Assembly (NCBI GenBank): GCA_002483365.1
Contig: DLHT01000018.1
Location: 202,411 to 266,410 of the forward strand
DNA length: 64,000 nt
Direction of reading: 5' to 3'
Origin: Cellvibrio sp. UBA7661
GTDB lineage: Bacteria > Pseudomonadota > Gammaproteobacteria > Pseudomonadales > Cellvibrionaceae
A program made the translations under genes and the position numbers. Shown piece by piece: positions 42,545 to 51,685 of the stretch. The notes below the pieces were generated by a model. The model was not told the DNA's origin and made no database searches. It saw only the letters and a list, made by a program, of their open reading frames with translations. Numbering within the stretch: position 1 is the first letter of the stretch; every line of letters starts with the position of its first letter.

Positions 42545-43158
42545 ACAGTCCTCCTGAGTGGATAGAAATAACTACCCGTCAGGCGGACGACTCCCCCAAA
42601 GGGCAGTGTCTACCCTTCAGGTGAGTTAATGGATTGAAATCAGCAAAAGTTCACGCGCGTGTAAACCAGATGTACGTCAGCCAGGGTTGCCCCAGTCGGT
42701 GATATTTCAACCGATATACTCTCCATTACAGAGAGCCATTCGCTTCTTACATCCTCCCATTCCCCACACTCATCAGCACTTTTTACAAAGCGCCTGCCCG
42801 TACCGGTGTTCTGGCCGTTGGCGAGTGGTCGGGATTGCCACGTTCCCCGTTTCGTACCGATTCCCTGTTTAGGCTTCATCTTTCCCCCGGTAGTTGTCTG
42901 GTGCCGCTACACATGCCCTTATTGTGTAGACCAACTACGATGCCGTTTTGGCTGGGGCCAATAATTGCCGTAGGCCCGTCCGTATTTACGAGGGTTATAA
43001 CGATGATTCACATAAGTTAGCCATGCAGGTATTGTCACTAGCCTCTTCAAATCCGTGCAATTCAGATTCAAACCGATCTTGTCACCAAAATCAGGAGCCA
43101 CCGCTTTTCTTAAACAGCAAAAGAGGCCAGCAGAGACATTGTTAATCGAGCTTCACAC

Positions 43159-43586
43159 CTCAAGGTTGGCCCTCAAAGCATGTCGATCTAGCGAACTAAC
43201 GGACACACGTTAGACTTGATACTCCAAACAAAGATATGGAGCCAAGCAATACGAAACGGAGCACATTTACATGCCTCCGATGTTGAAGTAAGCAAGGACC
43301 GTCAAGAGACAGCGAGCTTATTCCGATATACCTCTCTCACTTGTATGCGGGAGAGGTAGCCCATACGGGATACATCCCGCAGGGGTTAATAATGATAAAA
43401 CTAATATGCTATTTGTTTTTGGTGGCTAGCTACCACACACCGGAGACACGTAAAACGTGTCGCACAGAGGCCGCAGTTCTAGCGGACTCATTTTAAAAAT
43501 CCTAGTCTTTTCTGAGGCTTATATAGAGGTTTTTTGATGACAACTAGATTACTGTTCAATTGCTGCACAGGCCGATCAAAAAGACG
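43159..43586. other. region between intron and pgsA, no gene
   Basis: About 430 nt, possibly part intron domain I and part 5' exon. Hairpins are visible on the minus strand: ACCTCTC-CCGCATACAAGT-GAGAGAGGT (43333-43360) and GACACG-TTTTA-CGTGTC (43445-43461). I searched by eye for the tRNA-Gly gene expected here in the glyW-cysT-leuZ order and found none. Confidence 0.5.
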
Positions 43587-44141
43587 TTATTTATCTACAG
43601 AGTCCGGCAGTAAATAAGGCCAAGCTGCGCGCAGATAAATGATCATTGACCACAATGTCAAAACCGCTGCACCAGCCAAGGCAATAAAGCCCAACGGTAG
43701 CAATAAAGGAATATTCATTAGTAGCACAATAATTGCCGTCATTTGCAGAGTGGTTTTGATTTTGCCGATATTTGAAACAGCTACGCTGGCGCGTTGTCCG
43801 AGCTCCGCCATCCATTCGCGCAATGCCGATATCACAATCTCACGCCCTACAATAACTGCAGCGGCAACCACAAACCAAACTGAATCATGGTGGAGTGTGA
43901 CCAATAACAATAATGCAATAGCCACCATTAGCTTATCGGCCACAGGGTCAAGAAATGCGCCAAATGGTGTACTTTGATTATATTTACGTGCCACATATCC
44001 ATCAGCCCAATCGGTGATAGCTGCGACACTGAAGATCAAAGAAGAAACAAAATAAGACCAACCAAAGGGCAAATAAAAGACCACTACGAATAGCGGTATC
44101 AAAAATATCCGCAATAAAGTCAGTTGGTTGGCAAGATTCAT
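43587..44141 (-). CDS. pgsA: CDP-diacylglycerol-glycerol-3-phosphate 3-phosphatidyltransferase
   Basis: A 184-residue inner-membrane enzyme of the CDP-alcohol phosphatidyltransferase family, making phosphatidylglycerophosphate for PG and cardiolipin. The signature DWADGYVARKYNQSTPFGAFLDPVADK (D-x2-DG-x2-AR-x8-G-x3-D-x3-D) is at about residues 47-73. The ATG at 44141 starts MNLANQLTLLRIFLIPLFVV, the usual N-terminus; a TTG 21 nt earlier is less likely. It follows uvrC by 99 nt, as in many gammaproteobacteria. Confidence 0.95.
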   Translation of the reverse strand: MNLANQLTLLRIFLIPLFVVVFYLPFGWSYFVSSLIFSVAAITDWADGYVARKYNQSTPFGAFLDPVADKLMVAIALLLLVTLHHDSVWFVVAAAVIVGREIVISALREWMAELGQRASVAVSNIGKIKTTLQMTAIIVLLMNIPLLLPLGFIALAGAAVLTLWSMIIYLRAAWPYLLPDSVDK

Positions 44142-44240
44142 AGGCAGGTTCCGGCGTTTCAAACAATCATCAATCGGGCGCGATAATACACCAGCAAAGC
44201 GCCTTTAACATCTTTTCAGTATGCCAGCGAAGCCCTCTGG

Positions 44241-46076
44241 CTAATCATTATGAAAAAAAGCGTATATTTCTTCGGCTAATTTCTGGCTGATCCCGTTAAC
44301 CTTACCCAGCTCGTTTATGCTGGCGTTTTGCACTTCAGTTAAACCACCAAAATGACGGAGCAATTCACGACGACGATTGGCGCCTATACCGGGAATATCC
44401 TCCAAAGAAGATGTTTTGCGCTTTTTATCCCGCCGCTGCTTGTGACCAGTAATGGCAAAGCGATGAGATTCATCGCGGATATGCTGGATTAAATGCAATG
44501 CAGGAGAGTCGCCCGGCAATACAATTTCCGCTCCCGTCTCCCCATCAAACAGTGTTTCAAAACCTGCTTTACGAGTGGAACCTTTAGCAACACCAATCAA
44601 GAGAACATCTTGCACACCTAGCTCAGCAAGAACCTCTATTGCTTTGCCTAACTGCCCTTTTCCACCATCGATCAGTAAAATATCAGGTAATTTACCTTCA
44701 CCATTTTGCAGACGAGTATAGCGCCGGGTGAGTGCCTGCTCCATTGCGGCATAGTCATCGCCTGGAGTAATGCCTTCAATATTAAAACGACGATAATCTG
44801 ATTTCAGCGGCCCGTTAGTATCGAATACTACACAACTTGCCACAGTCAGCTCGCCGCTACTGTGACTGATATCAAAACACTCCAAACGCTGTGGTGTATC
44901 TTCCAAACCCAAAGCTTCTTGCAGCGCAATGAAACGATCAAGTGAGTTCTTTTTACTATTGATGTGCGCAATTATATTTTGTTTTGCTGCAGTAGCTGCC
45001 ATTTGTAACCATTGCGCACGATGACTTCGCACTTGATGATTGATAGCAACCTGCCGCCCTGCCGCTTGCTGCAAGGCGGCACTAAGCAACTCAGCATCCT
45101 CAAGCAACTCACTTACAATTAATTCGCGCGGGATATCGCGCGCAGTATTCGCCAAGTAAAACTGAGGAATGAACTCAGCAAGAATCTGTGCGGGTGTTTC
45201 TGCTAATGTTGCATGCGGATAGAAGCTGCGACTTCCTAAAATTCGCCCTTGACGAATGAAGAGAATATGAACGCAGATGGCAGACACACGCATTTCAGCA
45301 GCAATCACATCAATATCACCATTACCTTCTTCAATAATTTGTTGCGATTGAACAGTGCGCAAAGCAGTAATTTGATCACGATATGCAGCTGCTTTTTCAA
45401 ATGCTAACTGTTGTGATGCTGCATCCATTTTATCGGCAAGTTCATCCAATAATTTATCAGCGTTACCGGTGAGGAATAACCCTGTGTGATAAACATCTGT
45501 TTTATAGTCAGATGCAGAAATGAAATTCACACAAGGGGCAGTGCAGCGTTTGATTTGGTATTGCAGGCACGGACGCGTACGATTTCTAAAAACACTGTCT
45601 TCGCACTGACGCACACGAAATGTTTTTTGCAAAAAATGTAAGCTTTCTTTTACTGCGCCCACATTAGGGAATGGCCCGAAATAATCTCCCTTTTTTTTCT
45701 TTGCCCCACGATGGAAACTAATGCGCGGATAGTCCTCGCCACTGGATATGAAAATGTAAGGATAGGACTTATCGTCACGCAATAAAATATTGTAGGGTGG
45801 ACGATTGGATTTAATCAAATTTTGTTCAAGAATCAGCGCTTCTGTTTCGTTCGCTGTTACTGTTACTTCAATACGGGTGATGCGAGCAACGAGAGCCTGT
45901 GTCTTGGGAGTTAGTCCCGTTTTACGGAAGTAACTTGACAATCGTGCCTTAAGATTTTTGGCTTTGCCAACGTAAAGAACCCCCCCATCAACACCAAACA
46001 TCTGATAAATACCAGGCTGTTGAGTGGTGTTGGATAAAAACAGGGAATGATCAAAAGCAGCACTGTCTTGCGTCAT
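44241..46076 (-). CDS. uvrC: excinuclease ABC subunit C
   Basis: A 611-residue protein starting at ATG 46076 (MTQDSAAFDHSLFLSNTTQQPGIYQMFG). N-terminal GIY-YIG nuclease (PGIYQMFGVDGGVLYVGKAKNLKARLSSYFR), then a UVR helical motif (DELADKMDAASQQLAFEKAAAYRDQI) for UvrB, an RNase-H-like nuclease region (LECFDISHSSGELTVASCVVF, LPDILLIDGGKGQL) and two C-terminal HhH motifs (LEDIPGIGANRRRELL, NELGKVNGISQKLAEEI). It makes the dual incisions in nucleotide excision repair. It starts 37 nt after the uvrY stop. Confidence 0.96.
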   Translation of the reverse strand: MTQDSAAFDHSLFLSNTTQQPGIYQMFGVDGGVLYVGKAKNLKARLSSYFRKTGLTPKTQALVARITRIEVTVTANETEALILEQNLIKSNRPPYNILLRDDKSYPYIFISSGEDYPRISFHRGAKKKKGDYFGPFPNVGAVKESLHFLQKTFRVRQCEDSVFRNRTRPCLQYQIKRCTAPCVNFISASDYKTDVYHTGLFLTGNADKLLDELADKMDAASQQLAFEKAAAYRDQITALRTVQSQQIIEEGNGDIDVIAAEMRVSAICVHILFIRQGRILGSRSFYPHATLAETPAQILAEFIPQFYLANTARDIPRELIVSELLEDAELLSAALQQAAGRQVAINHQVRSHRAQWLQMAATAAKQNIIAHINSKKNSLDRFIALQEALGLEDTPQRLECFDISHSSGELTVASCVVFDTNGPLKSDYRRFNIEGITPGDDYAAMEQALTRRYTRLQNGEGKLPDILLIDGGKGQLGKAIEVLAELGVQDVLLIGVAKGSTRKAGFETLFDGETGAEIVLPGDSPALHLIQHIRDESHRFAITGHKQRRDKKRKTSSLEDIPGIGANRRRELLRHFGGLTEVQNASINELGKVNGISQKLAEEIYAFFHND

Positions 46077-46113
46077 TAAAAATGCGTCAATGAAATTAGA
46101 AAAGAAGCAGTCG

Positions 46114-46767
46114 CTATACAACTGCCTCAGGATCAAGAAGGTTGTGTTTGACAGCCAAAAGAGTCAACTCTACGTCACTGTTAATCGCAAGCTTTTCAAA
46201 AATTCGGTAGCGGTAGGAGTTAACTGTTTTAGGGCTAACGCAAAAAGTATTTGCAATGTCATTCACTTTTTGGCCATTAGCGATCAGCATTGCTGTTTGA
46301 AGCTCGCGCTGAGAAAGCTTTTCAAACGGAGATTCCTGAGTCGCACCTCCGGCAAACGTCTTCAATGCAAGCTGCTGTGCAATGCTATTACTCATGTATA
46401 AGTCACCGCGAATTACTTTATCAATCGCATCAGTAATCTCAGTAAACTCTGCACCTTTAGTCACATAACCCACGGCTCCTGCCTGCATCAATCGTGTCGG
46501 ATATAAATCATCATCGCAGGCGGTGACAGCAATAATTTTGATGACCGGATTGACCGTCAGTAATTTTTTGGTAGCTTCAAGACCTCCCATACCGGGCATC
46601 TTTACGTCCATAAGCACAACATCAGGCTTCAAAATTCGCGCCTTAGTAACTGCTTCTTCGCCACTCTTGGCGTCCCCAACCACTTGATAGCCGTCTATAT
46701 CGGCTAACATACGCACTATCCCCATGCGAACTAGATCGTGATCATCGACTACGAGAATCTTTGTCAA
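46114..46767 (-). CDS. uvrY: GacA/UvrY response regulator
   Basis: A 217-residue regulator. I prefer the TTG at 46767, which has GGGGG just upstream and places the phosphoacceptor at Asp-54 in VLMDVKMPGMGG, the position known for GacA. The LuxR-type helix-turn-helix is at the C-terminus (LSQRELQTAMLIANGQKVNDIANTFCVSPKTVNSYRYRIFEKL). It is the partner of the BarA/GacS kinase and in relatives activates small RNAs that titrate CsrA/RsmA. Adjacent uvrC is conserved in this order. No kinase is next to it. Confidence 0.93.
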   Translation of the reverse strand: MTKILVVDDHDLVRMGIVRMLADIDGYQVVGDAKSGEEAVTKARILKPDVVLMDVKMPGMGGLEATKKLLTVNPVIKIIAVTACDDDLYPTRLMQAGAVGYVTKGAEFTEITDAIDKVIRGDLYMSNSIAQQLALKTFAGGATQESPFEKLSQRELQTAMLIANGQKVNDIANTFCVSPKTVNSYRYRIFEKLAINSDVELTLLAVKHNLLDPEAVV

Positions 46768-46978
46768 ACTAGCCCCCAATCCGAAACCGGATACATTACA
46801 TTGTTGTTATAACTGCCCATTAATAACTGGCACATTTTTAACGATTGTAGTGAGACTCCTGCCAAACTACCACTCTTTAATGACCCGCTTAGGCGTTCTT
46901 AAATGCCAATAATCGGATAGCATACTGTTTTGGTTGATTTTTAGCCTGATCTGATTTTCATATCACTTGATTAAAACT

Positions 46979-48001
46979 TTAGGGATAAACGCGGGGCTCT
47001 ATTTCCAACCATAGCCCAAACTGATCAAAAATTGACTGCCTAATTAATTCGGCCAATCCTAACACCGCCTGACCGGTTGCTTTGTGTGGATTGATGAGCA
47101 CCAACGCCTGGTCTCTGTGAACAGCAGCGCCTGAAGCCTCTTTACCCCGCCATCCAGCACGATCAATTAGCCAGCCCGCCGCCAATTTAACTTGCCCCTC
47201 CTCAACATCATAAGCAACAATTTCAGGGTAGCGGAGCTTTAATTCCTCATATTTTATTTTGGGAATAACCGGATTCTTAAAAAAACTGCCTACATTGGGG
47301 ATATCGACAGGGTCGGGCAATTTATTAGTGCGTATCGCAATCACTGCCGCACTCACCAATTGAGGTGTAATTTCTGTTTGCGTGAGAGACGCCAAAGCAG
47401 CCCTTAAAGCAGGATATTCCAGATGCATTTGTGGTCGTTTATGCAGTTTGAATGTCACAGAAGTAATCACATAACAGTCTTTCAGTGCATGCTTGAAAAT
47501 GCTATCTCGATAACCAAATTGGCAACTTTGATTAGTAAAGGTGACACTTAATCCAGAGCGAATATCTAGTGCGGTGAGCTCTGTAAGCAATTCTTTAATC
47601 TCTACACCATAAGCACCGATATTTTGAATCGGGGCTGCACCTACGCTACCAGGAATGAGTGATAAATTTTCCAACCCATATAGCGCATTCGCTAGTGTGT
47701 ATTCCACCAATTGATGCCAGTTTTCTCCCGCAGCAACCTTTAGCCAAGCATAATCATCATCCTCATGAATAATTTCCTTACCTTGGGATTTTATGTGAAT
47801 TACCAAGCCAGGAAAGTCATCCTTCAAAACAATATTGCTACCGCCTCCCAACAATAAAAGAGATAAATTTTCCGTACGGGCAAATGCCAAAGCCTCTCGC
47901 AATTCCTCTGTGTTTTTTACACTGACGAAATAAGCAGCAATTGCAGGCACTGCAAGTGTATTAAATTTCTGCAAATTAAAATGCGGCAAAAATAGTGGCA
48001 C
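46979..48001 (-). CDS. murB: UDP-N-acetylenolpyruvoylglucosamine reductase
   Basis: A 340-residue flavoprotein of type I MurB. FAD-binding LLLLGGGSNIVLKDDFPGLVI (about residues 48-68), SLIPGSVGAAPIQNIGAYGVEI, YRDSIFK, NPVIP with GSFFKNPV, and the C-terminal AGWLIDRAGWRGKEASGAAVHRDQALVLIN carrying the catalytic Ser/Glu region. It completes UDP-N-acetylmuramic acid for peptidoglycan. It is at the end of the lpxK-kdsB-ptp-murB group, 42 nt after the phosphatase gene, with about 200 nt to the uvrY gene, where its transcript probably ends. Confidence 0.95.
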   Translation of the reverse strand: MPLFLPHFNLQKFNTLAVPAIAAYFVSVKNTEELREALAFARTENLSLLLLGGGSNIVLKDDFPGLVIHIKSQGKEIIHEDDDYAWLKVAAGENWHQLVEYTLANALYGLENLSLIPGSVGAAPIQNIGAYGVEIKELLTELTALDIRSGLSVTFTNQSCQFGYRDSIFKHALKDCYVITSVTFKLHKRPQMHLEYPALRAALASLTQTEITPQLVSAAVIAIRTNKLPDPVDIPNVGSFFKNPVIPKIKYEELKLRYPEIVAYDVEEGQVKLAAGWLIDRAGWRGKEASGAAVHRDQALVLINPHKATGQAVLGLAELIRQSIFDQFGLWLEIEPRVYP

Positions 48002-48043
48002 GATGCTTTACCTGTTGGATTTAAACATTCTCATAAGTAACGC

Positions 48044-48523
48044 TTATGATAAGTGAAGCTTGCTGCGGATGTGCATCAATAAACCATGAGCAGCCTCTTC
48101 TACCAAATCAAGTACCAGCTCAAATCCATCATTACCGCCATAATATGGGTCAGGGACTTCTCGATATTGTTTACTGGAACCAAAATCCAAGAATAAACCC
48201 AAGTGCCCTGAATAATGCGCAGGCTTTAACGCTTGCAAATCGCGCAAATTAGCCTCATCCATCGCGAGGATATAATCAAACTCATCAAAATCTTTAATTG
48301 AAACCTGACGAGCACGTAAATATGACAAATCATAGTCACGCTGTTTTGCAGCAGCAATAGTGCGCGCATCAGGCGCTTTGCCAACGTGCCAATCACCTGT
48401 ACCAGCTGAATCTATCAGTAATTGCTGATCCAATTTTTCACGCTTTACCAATTCACGAAAAATCCCGTCAGCTGTTGGAGAGCGACAAATATTTCCTAAA
48501 CAAACAAATAACACTTTAACCAT
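48044..48523 (-). CDS. low molecular weight protein-tyrosine phosphatase
   Basis: A 159-residue phosphatase starting MVKVLFVCLGNICRSPTADG: the CX5R(S/T) P-loop is Cys-8 to Arg-14. The general-acid loop is EVPDPYYGG near residue 125. I choose the ATG at 48523 over a GTG 9 nt earlier because of spacing to GAGAG. It removes phosphate from tyrosine or arginine residues; in envelope clusters it may control polysaccharide or LPS assembly, but the substrate is unknown. It lies 11 nt after kdsB. Confidence 0.92.
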   Translation of the reverse strand: MVKVLFVCLGNICRSPTADGIFRELVKREKLDQQLLIDSAGTGDWHVGKAPDARTIAAAKQRDYDLSYLRARQVSIKDFDEFDYILAMDEANLRDLQALKPAHYSGHLGLFLDFGSSKQYREVPDPYYGGNDGFELVLDLVEEAAHGLLMHIRSKLHLS

Positions 48524-48534
48524 TCTAATCACTC

Positions 48535-49296
48535 TCAGCGTTCTAATAATGCTTTAACACGCAATAAATCAGCTTCTGTATCAACCCCCCCCGGCACTTG
48601 GGCACATGCTTCCGCTATGTGGATAGCTTCACCATTCGCCAATACCCGCAGCTGTTCAAGTGATTCTATTTGCTCCAATGCAGCCTGAGGCCAAGTTATA
48701 AAACGATTCAGTAAAGCAACACGATACGCATAAATGCCTATATGTCGCTGTGCGGAGAATTTATCAGGCAATGTATTAACCTGCGATTGTGCAAAATGAT
48801 CCCTAGGCCACGGGATTGGAGCGCGACTAAAGTACAGTGCCCTACCCTGTTGATCAGCTACAGCTTTTACAATATTGGGATTACGAAAATCATCGAGGGT
48901 ATAAATAGGCTCGCTCAAGGTTGCAACACTTGCATATCGATTTTCTGCCAAATTTTTTGCTACTTGATTAATTACCGCAGGGGGTATCAATGGTTCATCA
49001 CCTTGCACATTAACAACAATGTCATCAGCACCAAGTCCTAATTGTGCTGCAACTTCTTGCAAACGATCTGTACCTGAATTGTGGGTAGCCGACGTCATGC
49101 AGATCTGAGCACCAAAACGTTTAGCTACAGCTTCAATGCGCAGATCATCGGTTGCAATAATCACTTTAGTTGCATCACTTTGGCATGCGCGCTCATACAC
49201 ATGTTGGATCATCGGCTTTCCAGCAATGTCCTTAAGTGGCTTGGCAGGCAACCGTGTAGATGCATAACGTGCAGGAATCACAACATAAAAGCCCAT
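48535..49296 (-). CDS. kdsB: 3-deoxy-manno-octulosonate cytidylyltransferase
   Basis: A 253-residue enzyme that activates Kdo as CMP-Kdo for lipid A core assembly. Motifs: VVIPARYASTRLPAKPLKDIAGKPMIQHVYERA (nucleotide binding, residues 5-37), ATHNSGTDRL, VVNVQGDEPLIPP, and HIGIYAYR with FITWPQAALEQIESLEQLR. It is 26 nt after lpxK in one operon. In enterics and pseudomonads a small Trm112-like gene separates these two; it is absent here. Confidence 0.96.
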   Translation of the reverse strand: MGFYVVIPARYASTRLPAKPLKDIAGKPMIQHVYERACQSDATKVIIATDDLRIEAVAKRFGAQICMTSATHNSGTDRLQEVAAQLGLGADDIVVNVQGDEPLIPPAVINQVAKNLAENRYASVATLSEPIYTLDDFRNPNIVKAVADQQGRALYFSRAPIPWPRDHFAQSQVNTLPDKFSAQRHIGIYAYRVALLNRFITWPQAALEQIESLEQLRVLANGEAIHIAEACAQVPGGVDTEADLLRVKALLER

Positions 49297-49322
49297 AATT
49301 TATATCCACGCTAATCGGAAAT

Positions 49323-50387
49323 TTATTTTAATAGGGAACGGGATTTTTTCTGCTCAACAACCCGCTCCAGTTTTTGTGAAAATGCATTCCAAAAAGATTC
49401 AGGCAACTCTGCACAAATGGATAAGTAAAACCAATTCTCCTGAGCGAAATCACGACATTTAACTGCATCTTTCTCCGTCATAATAACGGGCAATTGATCG
49501 GCAAACACCAAATCATTGGGCGCGAATGAGTAATGGTCAGGAAAAGAATGCAGCGCAGGATGAAACCCCATAGACTGCAGCGTATTGCAAAAACGCTGCG
49601 GATTACCAATACCTGCTACCGCATTAACTTCTCTAGGCAAGGTAGCAGGCGCTATTACTTTACCGGTTTTTAGTTCAATCAATTCTGCAGGACGGATATG
49701 CATCGGCACATAAAAAAAAGGAGCTGAATCCAAATTTTTTAATTCAAAATTATCAGGTGGGGAGTTCACCACCACCCAATCAACTGTTTTTAATCTTGCC
49801 GCAGATTCCCTAAGCGGACCAACCGGTAATCGCCATCCATTACCAAGCCCACGCAAGCCATCGACTACGGCAATCTCGATATCACGCCCCAAACGATAAT
49901 GTTGTAAACCATCATCACTTAATAAAACATTACAGCCTTGATCTTCCAATAATTTACCGCTGGCAATACGGTCTGCACCAACCACAATAGGAACATTGGT
50001 TTGTTGAAAAATAGCCAAAGGCTCATCGCCCGCCTCACTGGCCAAGCTACTTGCGTCCAACAAATATGGATACACGGGAGCATGACCGCCATAACCACGG
50101 CTTATTACGCCGGGGGTATAACCTTGTTGTTTCAGCCAACGTACAAGCGCAATAATCAGTGGCGTTTTACCTGTTCCGCCTACCGATATATTACCGACAA
50201 CAATGACGGGAGTCGGCAAGGTTTTTTGCTGATAACGAAGCACCATAAAACGCCGCAAACCAGCCAAGAGAACAAATAGCCAATTCAATGGCAACAGCCA
50301 CAATGTCCAGCGAGAAGAGCCATACCAGGCATCAAGCCAAGTACGCTGCGGATCGTTCTGCTGTATGGAGGAGGATTGAGATCTCAA
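49323..50387 (-). CDS. lpxK: tetraacyldisaccharide 4'-kinase
   Basis: A 354-residue membrane-associated kinase that phosphorylates the lipid A disaccharide. Near the N-terminus there is a membrane segment (WTLWLLPLNWLFVLLAGLRRF), then the Walker A VVVGNISVGGTGKTPLIIALV. ISRGYGG, DDGLQHYRLGRDIEIAVVDG and MTEKDAVKC follow in order. The longest frame begins at an ATG at 50438, but that codon lies in the stem of a terminator for exbBD, so a TTG at 50387 (9 nt after AGG) is more likely. The typical family length (330-345) also favours a shorter protein. Confidence 0.92.
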   Translation of the reverse strand: MRSQSSSIQQNDPQRTWLDAWYGSSRWTLWLLPLNWLFVLLAGLRRFMVLRYQQKTLPTPVIVVGNISVGGTGKTPLIIALVRWLKQQGYTPGVISRGYGGHAPVYPYLLDASSLASEAGDEPLAIFQQTNVPIVVGADRIASGKLLEDQGCNVLLSDDGLQHYRLGRDIEIAVVDGLRGLGNGWRLPVGPLRESAARLKTVDWVVVNSPPDNFELKNLDSAPFFYVPMHIRPAELIELKTGKVIAPATLPREVNAVAGIGNPQRFCNTLQSMGFHPALHSFPDHYSFAPNDLVFADQLPVIMTEKDAVKCRDFAQENWFYLSICAELPESFWNAFSQKLERVVEQKKSRSLLK

Positions 50388-50407
50388 TTTGGACGGCCTA
50401 TAAAAAC

Positions 50408-50449
50408 AAAAGGACTTTTGCAGATGTATTACATCCATAAAAGTCCATT
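50408..50449 (-). terminator. intrinsic terminator of exbBD
   Basis: On the minus strand GGACTTTT-atg-GATGT then a 3-nt loop and ACATC-tgc-AAAAGTCC, followed by TTTTGTTTTT. The stem has 13 pairs and one 3-nt internal loop. It lies 30 nt after exbD and overlaps the longest lpxK reading frame, so lpxK must be expressed by readthrough or its own promoter. Confidence 0.75.
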
Positions 50450-50481
50450 ATTAACCAGCGAGAATTGTAACCGAGTTACTA

Positions 50482-50904
50482 TTATTTTTCAGGCTCGGGT
50501 TGGCGAGTGGTTATACTTAGGTGCGTAAAACCCAATTGACCCGCAGCATCCATGGCTTGCACTACTGCCTGATGGGGGGTTTTGGCATCGGCAGTAATCA
50601 CTAGAGGAATTTTGTTATTACCTTCCGAGGTTTTTTCCAATGCAGATTTTAAGGTTGCCGCTTTCGAATTCACCAAAGCCTTGCCATTGATCGAGTAACT
50701 ACCCTCTGCACTGATCAAAATTTCGATTTGTTCAGGTAACTCACTACTTTGCTCACCAACTGCCTCTGGTAAATCGATACTTAAATGCGTTTCTTTGGTG
50801 AATGTGGTGGAGACCATAAAGAAAATCAGCAATAAAAATACCACATCGATGAGCGGAGTCAGGTTGATCCCTTGATCTTCAACTTTCTGGCGATGGAATT
50901 TCAC
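50482..50904 (-). CDS. exbD: ExbD/TolR-family transport protein
   Basis: A 140-residue inner-membrane protein with a single N-terminal helix (LIDVVFLLLIFFMVSTTFT, about residues 16-34), preceded by INLTPLIDVVF with the conserved proton-pathway Asp-19. The periplasmic domain follows. It forms an energising complex with ExbB to use the proton-motive force. No TonB gene lies next to it. Its ATG follows the exbB stop by 17 nt. Confidence 0.93.
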   Translation of the reverse strand: MKFHRQKVEDQGINLTPLIDVVFLLLIFFMVSTTFTKETHLSIDLPEAVGEQSSELPEQIEILISAEGSYSINGKALVNSKAATLKSALEKTSEGNNKIPLVITADAKTPHQAVVQAMDAAGQLGFTHLSITTRQPEPEK

Positions 50905-50921
50905 TATGCAGCACTCCCGCC

Positions 50922-51554
50922 TTAAACAACTTTCACATCAACACGACGGTCGCTGTGTAATGCATCAACTAACTTGATGGCTTCTTCTTCCATTGTGACC
51001 ACAATAGAATCAATCCGACGCTGGAAAAATCGATGAGCAATCATCGCCGGAATAGCCACAATCAAGCCTGCTGCAGTGGTATAGAGTGCTACCGAAATAC
51101 CGCCCGCCAATACACCGGTATTACCAGTACCTTGGATCATGATAGAGTTGAACACTTCAATCATACCAAACACAGTTCCCAGTAAACCTAATAGAGGGGC
51201 GATATTGGCAATAGTCCCCAGAATATTGACGTAACGCTCCAGCTCGTGGATGACTTGATTGGCAGCCTCCTGTACGGAATCTTTCATGACTTCACGTCCG
51301 TGCTTGGAATTACTTAAACCCGCAGCAAGGATTTGCCCAAGCGGTGAAGATTGTTTCAGCTCACGCAACTTGGTTGCATCCAGTTGATTATTTTTAATCC
51401 AGGTCCAGACTTGTGCCAATAAGGTTTTGGGAGCAATTTTACCGGGGTTTAGCGTCCAATAACGTTCAGCACTGATGGCGATAACAATCAACGAGCAGAC
51501 CAAAATTGGCCACATCAATATACCGCCAGCTAAAAAAATATCGATCACAGGCAA
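50922..51554 (-). CDS. exbB: ExbB/TolQ-family proton channel
   Basis: A 210-residue MotA/TolQ/ExbB protein with three membrane helices. An N-terminal helix (FLAGGILMWPILVCSLIVIAISA) is followed by a cytoplasmic loop and the family's conserved pair of helices (IAPLLGLLGTVFGMIEVFNS and ISVALYTTAAGLIVAIPAMIAHRFF). With ExbD it drives TonB-type or related outer-membrane processes. The comEC gene upstream is on the same strand and about 130 nt away, and lpxK lies beyond exbD, the order I know from pseudomonads. Confidence 0.92.
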   Translation of the reverse strand: MPVIDIFLAGGILMWPILVCSLIVIAISAERYWTLNPGKIAPKTLLAQVWTWIKNNQLDATKLRELKQSSPLGQILAAGLSNSKHGREVMKDSVQEAANQVIHELERYVNILGTIANIAPLLGLLGTVFGMIEVFNSIMIQGTGNTGVLAGGISVALYTTAAGLIVAIPAMIAHRFFQRRIDSIVVTMEEEAIKLVDALHSDRRVDVKVV

Positions 51555-51685
51555 CTTCCTCTTATTTTTTGGGCTAATCCCATAATTTACGATAGGTCAT
51601 TGTAAATGCGGCGTAACATACCACAAGCAACTCCGATTGACATGGGGGAAGCTTCTTTGTCCTTTATTGTGTGAAAAAGTTGCCG

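Larger units (their letters stand above)
40681..43158 (-). mobile_element. group II intron (5' end uncertain)
   Basis: Ribozyme and reverse transcriptase gene read on the minus strand. The 3' end is well placed: domain V at 40722-40755 is followed by domain VI, where GGGGGAA pairs with TTCC-TA-CCC and leaves a bulged A (branch point) about 7 nt before a terminal GAC near 40681. The 5' end should begin GTGYG; candidates are 43158 (GTGTG, giving 2.48 kb) and 43465 (GTGCG, 2.79 kb), and I cannot choose without folding domain I. The intron lies between pgsA and the tRNA-Cys gene. Confidence 0.75.

Noticed and set aside
42640..42879. Open frame of 79 codons on the minus strand upstream of the intron RT gene
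   Set aside because: It lies in the RNA-structural 5' part of the group II intron, and its codon content looks like structured RNA. It has no family resemblance.
42919..43101. 60-codon frame on the minus strand (MAPDFGDKIGLNL...)
   Set aside because: It may be a protein remnant, but it could equally be intron domain I. No ribosome-binding site and no recognisable family.
43330..43400. Hairpins near pgsA as a CRISPR or integron attC site
   Set aside because: Only single inverted repeats are present, with no regular repeat-spacer series and no attC-type spacing.
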